Translations under genes and position numbers: made by a program
The notes under the pieces: generated by a model
What the model saw: the letters and a program-made list of their open reading frames with translations, nothing else
What the model was told of the DNA's origin: nothing
Database searches by the model: none
DNA from: Nemertoderma westbladi
Lineage: Eukaryota > Xenacoelomorpha > Nemertodermatida > Nemertodermatidae
Direction of reading: 5' to 3'
Assembly (NCBI GenBank): GCA_032718475.1
Contig: JAUCBJ010007542.1
Coordinates: 1 to 64,000, forward strand
Length of the DNA stretch: 64,000 nt
Shown here: piece after piece, positions 35,258-47,341 of the stretch
Position numbering within the stretch: the first letter of the stretch is position 1
Layout: the number at the start of each line of letters is the position of its first letter

Positions 35258-37583
35258 GTAATAGGTTGTAACTCCCGATGGAATCAAGATTTCATTAGTC
35301 GCCTCTAAGGCCCTAATAAACAACAAACTATGAGTTCCCAGAGCGGAGTTAAAGGTGGCTCTATACGCTACAGCCATCGGCCGGAATGTAACGGAACAGA
35401 TCGACTATCCACTAGAGAAAACTGTCTATTGGACTGATGCTTTACTCGTTCTGGAGTATATAACTAATGAAGTCTGTCAGTTCAGCGTCTTTGTTACCAA
35501 CAGAGTAGCCATTATACTCAGTCGCTCTAATATAGATCAATGGAGACATTGCCCTGGGACGATTAATCCAGCTGACATCGCTTCCAGAGGAGCAACTCCT
35601 CAAGAATTGATAGATACTCCAGACTGGTTAGGTGGACCCGACTTCCTGAGTAAAGAAGAGGAGGAATGGCCCCCTCATCTCACCACGGCGGAGATCAGAC
35701 AAGCCAAGGGAGCGGAGAAAGTCAAACCGAAAACCCGGACGAGTAAATCAAAGCTGTTTAAGCCAGCGATAGATCTGTCTGTACTACACACCGCCGGTGA
35801 CGCCACTGTGGATCTAAACTCACCCATGGATGATACCCAAACTATACATAAATCCGTTATAGAAATCAGGGAAAGAGACTGGAAATCTGGAACACCAGAC
35901 GTCTCGCAAGGACTCTCTCCTCTCCTACAAAGAGTGATAGATCATTATAGCTCCTGGAATCGGCTTTGCAAGGCCATTGTGTATCTGAAAAGATGTTTCC
36001 ATCATCACTATTCCAGGACGAAGATCGCTAATGATACCGCTCCAGTAGTAGCTGAAAAGGTCCATGCTACTAAAGACCTTCCCACTTATAGAGTGCCTGA
36101 TAGGTTTCTGACTGAGAAGATCAGTTACCAAGAACATGATGATACCAACAAGCAGATACTGAGACTCCTGCAATGTTACGAGGATTCTGCTAAGTATTTC
36201 CTGTTGTTGAGAAATCCACAGATGCGCTTAAGGGATCATTTCTCTAGCACAATGATAGATGGGTTAATACGTGTTGGAGGGAGATTAACCAATGCTCCAT
36301 TGTCCTTTGACACTAAGTTTCCCATCCTCATTAGAAATCTTGAAATACAAATCAAGATGATTGTAGATGTTCACAGTAAGCTTTACCGCGCTGGTAGAGA
36401 ACGAGTTCTTAGCGAAATTCGAACTCGCTATTATTTCCATAAGCCCCGTAGAGCTCTAAACCAAGTTCTTAGGAACTGTATACCCTGTAGGAAAGCATTT
36501 AGTAGGCCTTTAACACAGCGAGAGGCAGAATTACCTAGGGAACGAGTAAGCTGTTATGAACCACCCTTTACTAATACTGGTGTGGATTTATTTGGCCCTA
36601 TTGAAGTATATTGTGCTAGGACTATAGTCAAGCGATGGTGCGTCATCTTTGTCTGTATGACTTGTAGAGCGATCCATCTAGATATGGTGAACGATCTATC
36701 TACCAACAGCTTCATACTGAGTTTACGCCGACAAATCGCTCGTTTTGGGACTAGCAACACTATGAGATCTGACAAAGGAACTAATTTCATTGGCGCCAAT
36801 AACGAGATCAAAGCTTACGTAAAGGATTGGAACCAAAGACAGGTGGACGATCAGCTAAGAGTAACAGCATCTAGCTGGACCTTCAATGCCGCCGACGCCC
36901 CTTGGTGGGGAGGAAGTTGGGAGAGACTCATACGTAGCGTAAAGACCGCATTTCACTTTATAGTGCCGTGCCGCGCGTATCTCACCGACGAACTTTTGCG
37001 GACGTTAATGGAAGAAATCGCCGCCTATCTCAATGAGAGACCGCTTATGCCAGTCTCATCTAGTCCCGACTCCCTAGAAGCGCTAACACCCGCGCATTTC
37101 CTACTAAAGAAACCTGTAGCCATGCTCCCGCAATCAGAAATAACAGACGGAGACGAATACTGCCGACAAACTTGGCAACTTATGCAGTTATTATCCCGTC
37201 GTTTCGCTGACCATTTCGAAAAACATTATCTTCCTACGCTACAACTTCGAACAAAGTGGTTTGCGCAGCAAGAAAACGTCAGCGCCGGAGACATGGTCCT
37301 TATCGTGGAATCAGATCTTCCCCGTAAGAGGTGGCAGACAGGTCGTATCATCGAGACTCATATATCCGATGATGGTTTAGTGCGATCGGTAGAACTCGTC
37401 GTCATGCGACGTAACTTTAAGAAACCTGGAATTGTGTTCGAAACGCAACAACTTAATCGCCTGGTTGGTCGTTTATGTTTACTGGAAAGAGACCGAGAGT
37501 TGTCCGGTAACTATGGAAGGCAAGAGACTCTTCCCACGACCACCTCCCTAATCCAACAAACATCTAGGGACTCCGCAATGTAA
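35258..37583 (+). pseudogene. BEL-like pol: RNase H remnant and DDE integrase
   Basis: After a broken RNase H start (GDASDMG-like residues near 35235, with stops), the frame from 35355 holds the RNase H end (VYWTDALLVLEYI) and ADIASRGATP. Next is a zinc-binding HHCC region (VDVHSKLYRAGRE...CIPCRKAF), then the integrase core. NTGVDLFGP has the first Asp at residue 411, RSDKGTNFIG the second Asp at 473, and WWGGSWERLIRSVK the Glu at 523. A C-terminal domain ends in GRIIETHISDDGLVR and a short tail to the TAA at 37581-37583. The integrase section is an intact frame of 742 codons with all three catalytic acids, so the damage lies upstream of it. Confidence 0.9.
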
Positions 37584-39265
37584 CAGCGTTTGGAGTGGGT
37601 GTGTGACTACATTATATATTTTTTATTTTTATATTTATGTATGTATTATTATGTAATTTTTATTATTATAATCGTTTTCTTTAATTTTATTTAGTAGAAT
37701 AATATTTTAACGATTATTCAGTAGATTAGTGCAATATATTCGTCGTTTTATTACTTAATTACTTAGTATAATATACTTCGTTTAACAGCGAGAAATAATT
37801 CATTTTCTCTTTCCTTACTGTCCGTATCCTACTATAAATACGTGACTACAGTAAGATGAAATGTCATTACTTATTAAAGTACAATATACCGCCCCTACTA
37901 TACTTAAGTAATATTGGTAAGTAGAGTATTAGGAATGCAAAGTTCAGACCCTCGTGTCTCGGCTAAACCAAGCTCTGGGTAGACCTTGGAAACGACTTGC
38001 CTCTTATCACTGACATTTCCTCTTGCAATATTGCTCTCATACCATATCTTAAATAATACATGATGTCCATTTTACAGTAGCGTTGAAGCGCAAAATAAAT
38101 CTGTTAAACCCTTTGACCATCTGAAATTCTAGTCGATTAAGATATCGCGGCACCCACTGATATACTTGAAAGACAAAATTCTAGAATGAGTGGTTAACGT
38201 ACCCAGACATGTTCTGGAATAAATCGGTGCCCATCCTAAATATTAAATATTAAATATTTGATAAATATTTACAACGTTTGTTATAACAAATGTTAAAATA
38301 GAGAAAAATTATAATTAAATCTGTTAAAACTTTAGATCCTCTAAATTTCTAGTCGATTACGATATCGTAGTACTTACCGATACTCTTAAAAGACAAAATT
38401 CTAGAATTAAGGATCCTGGCCCCAGACATGTTCTGGAATAAAATTGTGTCTATTTTAATATCAAATAATAAAATTCACGGGAATAAAATTTAAATTCATA
38501 TCCTCTCATGAATTTAATAAATTGTCATTTTATACAATTTATAAACATTCCCAAAATTCCGTTAATTAATAGATCATGGGAGCGGAGATTCACCCTATTA
38601 AGTATATCAGTGTGAGAGAATCTCCAGTGTACAGTCAATAGCCGATAAAATTAATAAAATCATGTATAAGGGGAATATTGACAATTAAAGAATCACAATT
38701 AAATAGCATCCAAGATCTGTATGCATGAGAAATACCCTAATTCTACCGCTAGCTTTGCATAATGTCACCATAGTAACAACCACGCTTGAATTAGAAGTGA
38801 GTTAAAAGAACAATAGAAAGCTTGCCCCATTGAATAGCATGCGGAATAAAAAGTACCTTGCTAGTATCTAGGGATACATAATAATAACGTGGCATTCTGG
38901 AAGGCATTTGACTAACGGACAAATGGCCCTAATTTGTACAAATTGTGGCAGGAATGTGGAATTTGTGTATTTATAGGTGAATGTTACTACTAAAGTGTGT
39001 TTACAGTAGCGAGTCGCAGTTGTTAAAGTTACTCTGCATCTATAGTAAGTACCTCCAGTATATCCAAGCCCTTGGGATGGACAATGGGGTGACTCGCGCT
39101 GGTTATTGTTGTCGTTGTGTAGCTACTACGTTGGCGAGAGGCACAGCGACGACAGTACATCAGCGCTGAGGATCTTACGCTGTCCGGGGGCATAGAGGGG
39201 GAGGCAGCGACGACCGCTAGCCTTATTATTATTAACTATAATATCGATAAACTCATATAGCAGCT
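37584..39265 (+). other. Untranslated spacer between pol and ORF3 (copy B)
   Basis: About 1.7 kb of AT-rich sequence with no credible frame, conserved in copy A (768-2416) and in part in copy C (62429-63002). An internal duplication is visible: TTCTAGTCGATTA(A/C)GATATCG followed by a GACAAAATTCTAGAAT block appears at 38127-38220 and again at 38348-38450. The GC-richer last 200 bp directly precedes the ORF3 ATG. Possible roles are a subgenomic promoter, splice acceptor or internal entry for ORF3. None can be shown from sequence. Confidence 0.6.
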
Positions 39266-42200
39266 ATGACTGAGTTGATAGAAGATGATCTTGGTATCGG
39301 GGAGCGATATATCCTACCACTGCAAGTGTTTGTTGATAGTTTGATAAGTGGCGATGCTAGTCACCACACGACGGAAGACGATGGCCGTTATATCGAACTG
39401 CCAATGTCAAAGGAACAGCTCAAGCATGAATTGGACTATTGGAAATTCACCGCTCGCTATACTCATCGTAATGGTACGTATATGAACTTCTTAACTACTG
39501 GCCATCCTATCGAATTACACGATACGGATGATGTTGACACCGAAAGGGAAATTATTATATTTAAATGTCATGCCCAGCAGAGTCAGAATGATAAACTGAG
39601 AATTGAACATGAAAATTCTATTCGAAACCGACTCGAAAGAGAAGATGTTGAAGAACTGGATAAACGTAATGACTTCAACGAATATTTAGAATTCTTGAGA
39701 GAAACTTATCTCAATGACCGATTCAACAAAATCTAGAAACTCGATATACTCAAGGTATACATCATAACCCTATGGTAGAACTCAAACGACTCTATTTTAC
39801 TATGATGTATCTTACCGCCGATCGACCGCTACCTGTTGTACCGGATAGCTTCGAACAGATGGAGGAATATTGTAAAACTGGAGAAAGATCACCAGTGTTT
39901 CCCTTACAAGACATGCGTCTTTGGTCTTACTGCGATGAATGCCCTAGACCCAATCAACAAACGGAAAGACATAAAAGTCCGCGGAGACGTTGCGCTAAAC
40001 TCAGTTTTACTCGCTATAAGGGAGTTTTGAGCGAAATTTATTCGATGTATCACCTACGCTCGCTCCACTCAAACGATCTTTAAATAAACCTATGATCAGA
40101 GTTCCGGAATACTCGTTCAGACCTCCTCATTCCCTGATGCGACCTCAGACTCTTGATCCTAATAGTATGACGGATCCTCCTGAGTTGTACTCATTGTTCA
40201 AAGATCTAGTGTTACCCGAACAATTAGACGATGGCACTCCGGTTGTGGGCTCTCTAGATATTCGCCCATCCTACCTAGCCGGATTGGGACGCGGACATCT
40301 AATATCTCAGTTCAACCCGTATAATCGTCCCGGTTTAACTCCGATACAACCTGTCACCGAGGTGGAGGAAAACGTTGTACGAAATGCGCTAGACGCTATT
40401 CGGCAAAAGATCAGAAAAGGAACCTACGGTTGTTTAGACAAACGTAAATTGCAACAACAAGTCCAAGCGGTAAAAGAATTGGCTTTACCCCAGTTCGATC
40501 GTGAAATCCAGAATCTTGAGGAAGATATCGAACTTGGACAAACATACTCTATACAAGAGTTATTGGACGAATGCTTCCAATGACAAGTGGAGGAAAATCA
40601 GCTTGAGGAGAAGCACATCGAAATGGATGAGAGACAAGAAGCAGCTTTAGCCCAACTGGAAGCTCAAATCCTTATGACTGATCTTTATTCCAAAACCATC
40701 ATTCATCCTTCGATGGTTCCCCATTTCGGAGATAAACTCTTCGCCACAGCACAACCCCAACTGGTTGATATCAACTTAAGATCTAGAGATCTTATCGCTG
40801 ACGCTCCTATGTTACAACGTCCGCCAATCGAGGCTGCTTGTGTCGACGGTATACTCGTTGAACCTCCGGACAATCGAGCGGATCTTGTCCGTCGTATGGT
40901 ACACGAGGTCAACCTACACGCTACTAGACCTTTACCGAACTCATTTTACGGGATCAAAGATCACCCTTATGATGTCAATTTAACTCAATATTATATGGTG
41001 AAACCGGAAGACCCTACACACTGTTTAAAGTTTCTACCATTGATAAATCCCCTCGATCTTGTTGAACTCGAACAACTACAGAAACATTTAGATCAATTGG
41101 TTAAAGTAAACTCATTCAGAAAACCTTATAATGTTTCAAGAATAGAAAAGGACATAATACCTCCGTACAATCTCGATGGATTCATTAAAACTCGATTAGT
41201 CCATTGGAATCTTGACGTATTATTCGAGGAAGAGAGAATACAGCGATACGGAAACGCAGCTACTTATACTACGCATTATCTGAAGTATAGCGATTTACCT
41301 AACGCAAGCGAGCGCGCAACCTTATGGCATCCAGTGGGTATGACCATAGAAAATGCCACCAGAGAGTGGTACGAAACTCTTAACGTTATCGAAATGTATG
41401 GAGTTGTCACTTACGATAACAAAGGCAGCGTTCCTGTTGGAGAATTAGGAACTACGCGAATGATACATATAAGAGGATTAGCTGGTTCTACCCATGTTTT
41501 TACTCGAGTGTGTTCCAACGTGATCGATTATTCTTTTGAGACTCTCACAGAGATACAAAAGAAACTCCGGCATGGACAATTCGAACTCGCGCAGCGTTAT
41601 GATACCGATACCGAGCGCAAACCGGCCATGGGTATAGACGGATCTATACTACCTCAGCCAGTACTTGAGATGCTGTTTGACGAGATAATCATTAACCCTA
41701 TTAGTACCGGGCTATAAAATGTTGTACAAATACCGGGGGGGGGGGGGGGGGGGGTCATATTGACCCCCCCCCCCCCCCCCCCCTCTAAAATCTACAAATA
41801 TTTACGAAAACGTCTGATTTTTTGTTTGGACGTAGGTATCACTTGTCTGGATCCGACCGAAAAAAAAAATTTTCGTAAAAATGTACTGGGGTGGTTATAT
41901 TGCAGCACCAAAATTACAAGTAGTGCACAATTTTCACAAAATTTGAAAGTTACATTTTCGGCTAATTATTTTTCAATACAGGTTTTCTAGGGTGCAAAAT
42001 ACATTGGAAAATATTTAAAAATGATATGATTACTATAAATGGCTGTTTAGTCCTCTCTGCGTTGGAAAAAAATGAAAAAAACAAGTAACCAGCACTTTTC
42101 AGTTAGAACACAAAATTTTTAATTCACTTATACGATGCTATAAATTCACATTTTCAGGTTATCGAGGGCGCTGATTCTAATGGAATACATTTCTAATATG

Positions 42201-45106
42201 CCAGATCATTGCTACTTGTATTTTTCGGCGTAATTTGGCAAATTGTGGTGCTAGCACCAAATTTCGTACCCATCACCAAAAAGTACAAGTTTGCGATGTC
42301 CAGTGCTGTTTTTATTGATTCCATCGGATTCAGGACCCCCATAAACCCGTATAACGCAAGAAACAAGGTGATACTATCTACTTATCAATTTGCATATTTT
42401 CCAAAATTTGGTGCTGGCACAACAATTTTCACCCACCGGCGAAAAATACAAGTTTGAGAACTGTTATGAAATTTTTACTGATTCCATTGAATTCAGAACC
42501 ACCATAAACCCGTATAACGCAAGAAACAAGGTGAAACAATCAATTGATATATTTGATGGTTTTCAAAATTTGGTGCTAGCACCACATTTTGCACCCACAT
42601 CCGAAAAATACAAGTTTGAGATGTCTAGTTCGATAATTATATTTTCCATTGAATTCAGAACAGCCATAAACCTCTAAAACGCAAGAAATAAATTGTCACA
42701 AGTAATTTTATCTATTGAATGGATTTTCAAAATTTTGTGCTAGCACCAAAATTTGCACACAGCACCGAAAAATACAAGTTTGATACGCTTGGTGCAACTC
42801 GTATATATTTCATCGAATCCAGAACCCCAAAAAACCCCAATTGCGTAAAAAACAAGTTTCAAACAATCAATTTACAAAATTGACTTATTTCAAAATTTGG
42901 TGCTGGCACCAAAATTTGGCACCCATCGAAAAAAACAAGTTTGAAATTTCTAAATCAATTTATATGAATTCCATCCAATTTCTAACACCAAAAAACCGGT
43001 GTAAATCAGAAATAGAGATGTTACAATTCATATTTAATGAAATGTAATTTTCAAAAAACGTCTCAAAAAAAGTGCCAAAAGTAGGGTTAAAAAATGGTGC
43101 TATAACGAAAAATACCCAATATTTTTGAAAACGGTTTTCACTACCATGAAGACAATAGATTTTTAGGAAAAGTTATACAATTTCAGATTCCCAACTGCGT
43201 TTGTTTCAGAATTATAATAAAAAAACCACGGGGGGGGGGTCATATTGACTCCCCCCCCCCCCCGGGTTTAATAGGGTTAAAATCGGTTCAGCTGTTTATG
43301 GAGATCTCCAAAATGACTTTAGAAACATGGAGAATATCCCATATCCTTTCGTAGACACCCAGCTGATTGCACCATGGGCAGAAGTCCGAGGTTTCTTCCG
43401 AACTATGTATTCCAACCCATCAAGTGGAATCAATAAAGTACAAAGAACCTCCATCGGACATCCTCCTCACCTTCCAAGAATACGGATGGAATTTCAAAGT
43501 TGGAAATCAGTTATCAACAAATATATGGAGACCATTTTTCTCAATTATATTTTGACGGACCATTAACCGCACCTGGAGTTGTCTATAGCTTTATGAGTGT
43601 TCCACTCCGTCCCTCATTAGCTATATACACCATCTTTGAGAACGCCATACTTGCCGGTTGGCTAGCTGATGTGTGCAGTCACACTATACGCGCTCCCGCT
43701 CATCCCTTAGTGCTTGGAACCAAACTCGCCAAGTTAGATGAATATAATAAATTCATCAGATTCGAATGCTTTAGGCACTTTCTGACTCCGTTCCGCAACG
43801 TTGATAGTCAGTTCAAGGACCGCGCTTTGACTAAGCTCAGCTTCAGAGACACAGCTGCTGAGAAGTTGAGCAGCGCTGGATTCGCCATTTTTAAGGACGT
43901 TTGTATACAGAACCTACATTCATCTGTCATACAAAGACCCCGAATCCCCACAGGTTATTCTATTGTGGAAGTTCAAACACTGGGTTCACTTGAGGAAACA
44001 GCTGCACCTATCTCAGCTATGCAAGTGGAAGAAGAACCAATTTGCTTGGAATCCAAAGAGATTCAACCCACAGCGCCCATGAGTAGCGACAATAATTATG
44101 TGTTGGAATGGTATCAGGGTCCACAATGTCTCACGGCATATGATTATCGGCATGCCAATTACATTTCTAGGAAACATTGCCGATTATGTGCATCACGGGA
44201 CCACTTTACCCCAGTGGACTCTTGCGAACCCTGCTCCTACTTTAAAGATCAACTATTGTGGAGATTTATTGTGCGTATTGTAGACTCAACAATCTACACA
44301 TATTCGCCGTCTGTCCTCAATTTATGACTCAATGTCACCATTGTCAGTTCAAAGGACACGCAAGTTTCGATTGCCCTTTCAACCGAGATCTGGAGAGCGT
44401 AGACAAGATAGTTACCCTGCGTTACATCAGAGCTTGGGAAGCTAACGCGGATCTCCATTGCGAATCACGTCACCGATACTATCCAGGACGTGCATATGAA
44501 GGAGTCTATGCGTTTCACCCATATCTCTTTGCATCCGTCGAACAAAATTCTCGCATTCCCAGTTACGAACTGATGAAGCGTGTTGGCGAGAATATTTCAA
44601 CTAAATATGTTCGCAAGTATCTTAGGAATATTAATCCCAATATACTGAATTCCTATAACTTGATCAACTTCATTTGTCAAGATCAGGAATACGGCGACTT
44701 GTTCATAAACTCGCATCCTGAATTACAAGAAATTCATAGACGACCATATGAATGTAAAGCCAGAGAACGCGAATAAGAGAGAACAATCAAACCGCGGAAA
44801 TTTCTCACTACACACGGTCAACCTACCGCTGTCGTACAAACGACCCATCAAGGACCGGTAAGAGCTGCCATCCTGAAACGAGCTCTAAAGGTTGTTCACA
44901 CTCATTCCATCGATGTTGATATCGATCAACCGGGTACCTCGACCGGTGGATACACCGACCGTAATCCAAAACCTTCTGATGCAATCGTATTGCACCCTTC
45001 CCCCAGGAGTTATAGCCCTCCAAGTAAAGTGGCTTGCCCCAAAGAGAAAAAGACTCTTACTAGTCTCAAAAAACTTCGTAAAATCTGTTCACGAAAGAAG
45101 GACTAA
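39266..45106 (+). pseudogene. ORF3 of giant BEL-like element, unknown protein with CCHC knuckle (copy B)
   Basis: From ATG 39266 to TAA 45106, ~1,420 codons once the 1.6 kb insertion at 41696-43276 is left out. At least one stop or frameshift lies near each of 39736, 40080, 40583 and 44270. Visible parts: an N-terminal MTELIEDDLG region; a Cys pair YCDEC near 39930; an acidic/helical middle (QQQVQAVKELALPQF); a large folded region around LLSNxx-free hydrophobic blocks such as FIKTRLVHWNLDVLFEEE and PLTAPGVVYSFMSVPLRPSL; then CRLC, CEPC, CAYC and the canonical knuckle CHHCQFKGHASFDC (44333-44374). The end is basic (KKLRK). No signal peptide, membrane segment or glycoprotein features are seen, so it is not an obvious envelope. 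I recognise no family. Confidence 0.8.
41696..43276. mobile_element. TTAA-flanked non-autonomous element (piggyBac-like ends), 1.6 kb
   Basis: It is flanked by TTAA (41692-41695, 43277-43280) with inverted ends CCCTATTA...TAATAGGG, and copy C shows the empty site. Just inside each end are a G-run, a short TCATATTGA and a C-run, so each terminus can fold back on itself. The interior has ~5 degenerate repeats of ~162 bp (42210-43000, marked by ACGCAAGAAACAAG and GGTGCTAGCACCA words) and no transposase. TTAA and CCCT ends point to piggyBac mobilisation. Confidence 0.85.
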
Positions 45107-45184
45107 TAGTTTAGAGTATTTTTGTATTTTAGAAACTGTGATTTTTTATATTTTATAGACTTAAATCCCATTTTCTGGGAGCGG

Positions 45185-46298
45185 TATAAAAGCTTTTGAG
45201 GACATAACAAGTCATGTTTATGCAATGCGCAGAATACTCTAAAATAGCCCTAAAATTGTTCAACTACGCGTCGGAAAGAAATTAGAACCAAGATGACGAA
45301 ATCTGTCAGCTGATTCTTTGTGTACGTGGATATTTCTTTGTTCAAGCTTATTTCAGCCAATCAGAGCGATCTTCCCAGTTATGCCAGTAGAGACCTACCT
45401 GAGGAAACTAGCGCATGCGCAGTTATCGTTTTTCTGAGAATTAGATTCCTCTCAGAATTCTGTACTAAGTACGGTCGTTTTAGACTTTAGTCCAAGAACA
45501 TCTGATGGCTGGAGTTATAAGGATGTAAATCTATTAACTTAACATACGAATAAATCACAACAACTCATATGACTGAACACATACTGACTGTTCACCGCAC
45601 TGTCTTAATGCTGTTATATATTGTGTTAATTGTTGTTTATATTAATGGATGTTATATTTGGAGAATACCGATAAACAATCGTAAACCCCCTCAATCTTCT
45701 TGATTACTGAGGTAAGCGGAGAAAGAGTTTACCGGTAGCAACTGCGACTCAAATTATAGTGGTTTCTGTGTGAATTAAATGCTATTTCATAATCCCTACG
45801 TGTGTCAGTTGCAATCCTCCTTATATATGATAAAAATCAGTGACGGTCGGCAAATTAGTGTGAATTAGTGTAAATTAGTGTGAAGTAGTGTGAAGTCGTG
45901 TGAATTCGTGTGAAGGTCAATAAAGCATCTCCTAAAGAATGCGCTATTTATGAAACTCTGTGGCCATCTAGTTGTGATTAGTGTAAGTCATAACTCTGTT
46001 TTTATACTTAAAGTGCCACGTTCTAAAGGAACTGTTAATATTTCCCTGAAAGTAAATATAGTTGTCAGAGATTATATAGTAGCGATCAATCGAATATTAC
46101 AAAGTAGCCTACACCGCAATACTTCCTCCGGAACCCGAATCCAGTCTCCCACACCGTGGGTCATATGCTGCGCACGGACTGGCTTCGGCAGATGTAAATT
46201 CAGTAAACCAGGTAATTGGTACGGGCAAAGTCGATTCATAATCAAAAGGACATTTAAAATTGGCAGGTTACACTGCAAAAGGTCTGAAAGCGCGAACA
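45185..46298 (+). repeat. 3' LTR of copy B
   Basis: Matches 23492-24606 along its full length (1,114 versus 1,115 bp) with scattered differences. The first bases read TATAAAAGC instead of TGTAAAAGC, a mutation of the conserved TG. It follows a TTTTCTGGGAGCGG purine-rich stretch that fits the polypurine tract and ends GCGCGAACA at 46298, before the gtacc duplication. Confidence 0.92.
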
Positions 46299-47341
46299 GT
46301 ACCCGCAGACCGCCCACACTGGCATGTCCCGTTGCATCCAGGCGGAGTGGGACTACCTGCTCCGGTTTGGTGGAGACAAGGGATGAGGACCTGGCGCCAA
46401 TCCGACAGGAACTGTTACGTCGCTTCACCCCAGCCCTATTTGGAACTTCCCCAGAAGCAGTGGATGAGGAGCTGGTTCTCCTCCCTGTCCACCACAGTGG
46501 GATCGGGATCCGGGACCCCCTGGTGCGGCGGGGTCAAGCTAGGGAGGCGTTGCTATCTGGGACTACTGGGGTGGTTGAGGCGCTGACGATGGGCAGCCCC
46601 CTCAACTTCGCCGACCACTCAGCCCGTCTTGCATCCGCATTGGCTGCGAGTTGCGTCGCCCAGGACGCTGCCTATAAACAGCTATGGAGTCCGCAGTCCA
46701 TTCCATCCCTGCTGAAAGGCGCCGTACTGTCGACCGTACGGTGTCCCACAAGACGGGTGGGTGGCTGTCGGCGCAGCCCTCTGTGGTCGATAACACCAAC
46801 CTTGCCCCAGAGGTGTTCCGCGACAACCTCGCGCTGCAATACGGCCTTACGCCGCCAGGCCTCCCGGCGAAGTGTGAGGGGTGTGGGGAGCTGTTTACGA
46901 CAACCCACGCCCGGATCAGCAAGTCGGGGGGCTTGATAATAAGGCGGCACGATGAGGTACGTGAGGTCTTTGAGGACCTCATTGCCTCTGCATTTGGGGG
47001 CGCATGCGTCCAGCGCGAGGTTACCTAGGCGTCCAGTTACCTGGACAGAAGGGGCCGCGAGGTGGGGGGAGTTAGGGCGGATCTCCTGGCGAGGTGAGTC
47101 TGGACCGAACAGAGGGTGGCATCTTTCAATATTGCGATTGTAAACGCTGACGCCCCCTCATATGCTCAGCTCACCGGCCCTTGGACTCTGTCCTCCAACA
47201 GAGAGTCCGAGCCAAGAAGGTGCGCTACAGTGCGGTGTGCGAAGATAGAAGGTTCTCCTTCACCCCCCTTGACAGAACCACCGATGTGGTGTGGTACTAG
47301 GAGACTGATATCTTCATCAGCCACCTCGCTGAGACCCTAGT
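46299..47341 (+). pseudogene. Old retrotransposon RT, piece 3 (thumb and CCHC/endonuclease end)
   Basis: It continues the RT of 13640-13949 in sense: PQTAHTGMSRC, then after a frame change near 46380 EDLAPIRQELLRRFTPALFG and the LLPVHHSGIGIRDP block. Further on, in another frame, CEGCGELFTTTHARIS...IRRHDEVRE has the spacing of the C-x2-C-x7-H knuckle that precedes the restriction-like endonuclease in R2-type elements; the fourth Cys position appears changed. SFNIAIVNADAPSYA and FSFTPLDRTTD-like blocks follow. At 47331-47341 it meets the duplication GAGACCCTAGT of the inserted LINE and continues at 51111. R2-like organisation is an inference. Confidence 0.72.

Noticed and set aside
39266-45106. 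ORF3 as a retroviral-type envelope gene
   Set aside because: No signal peptide, no membrane segment, no cleavage-site or glycoprotein-like Cys pattern; zinc-knuckle and basic tail point to a nucleic-acid-binding protein.
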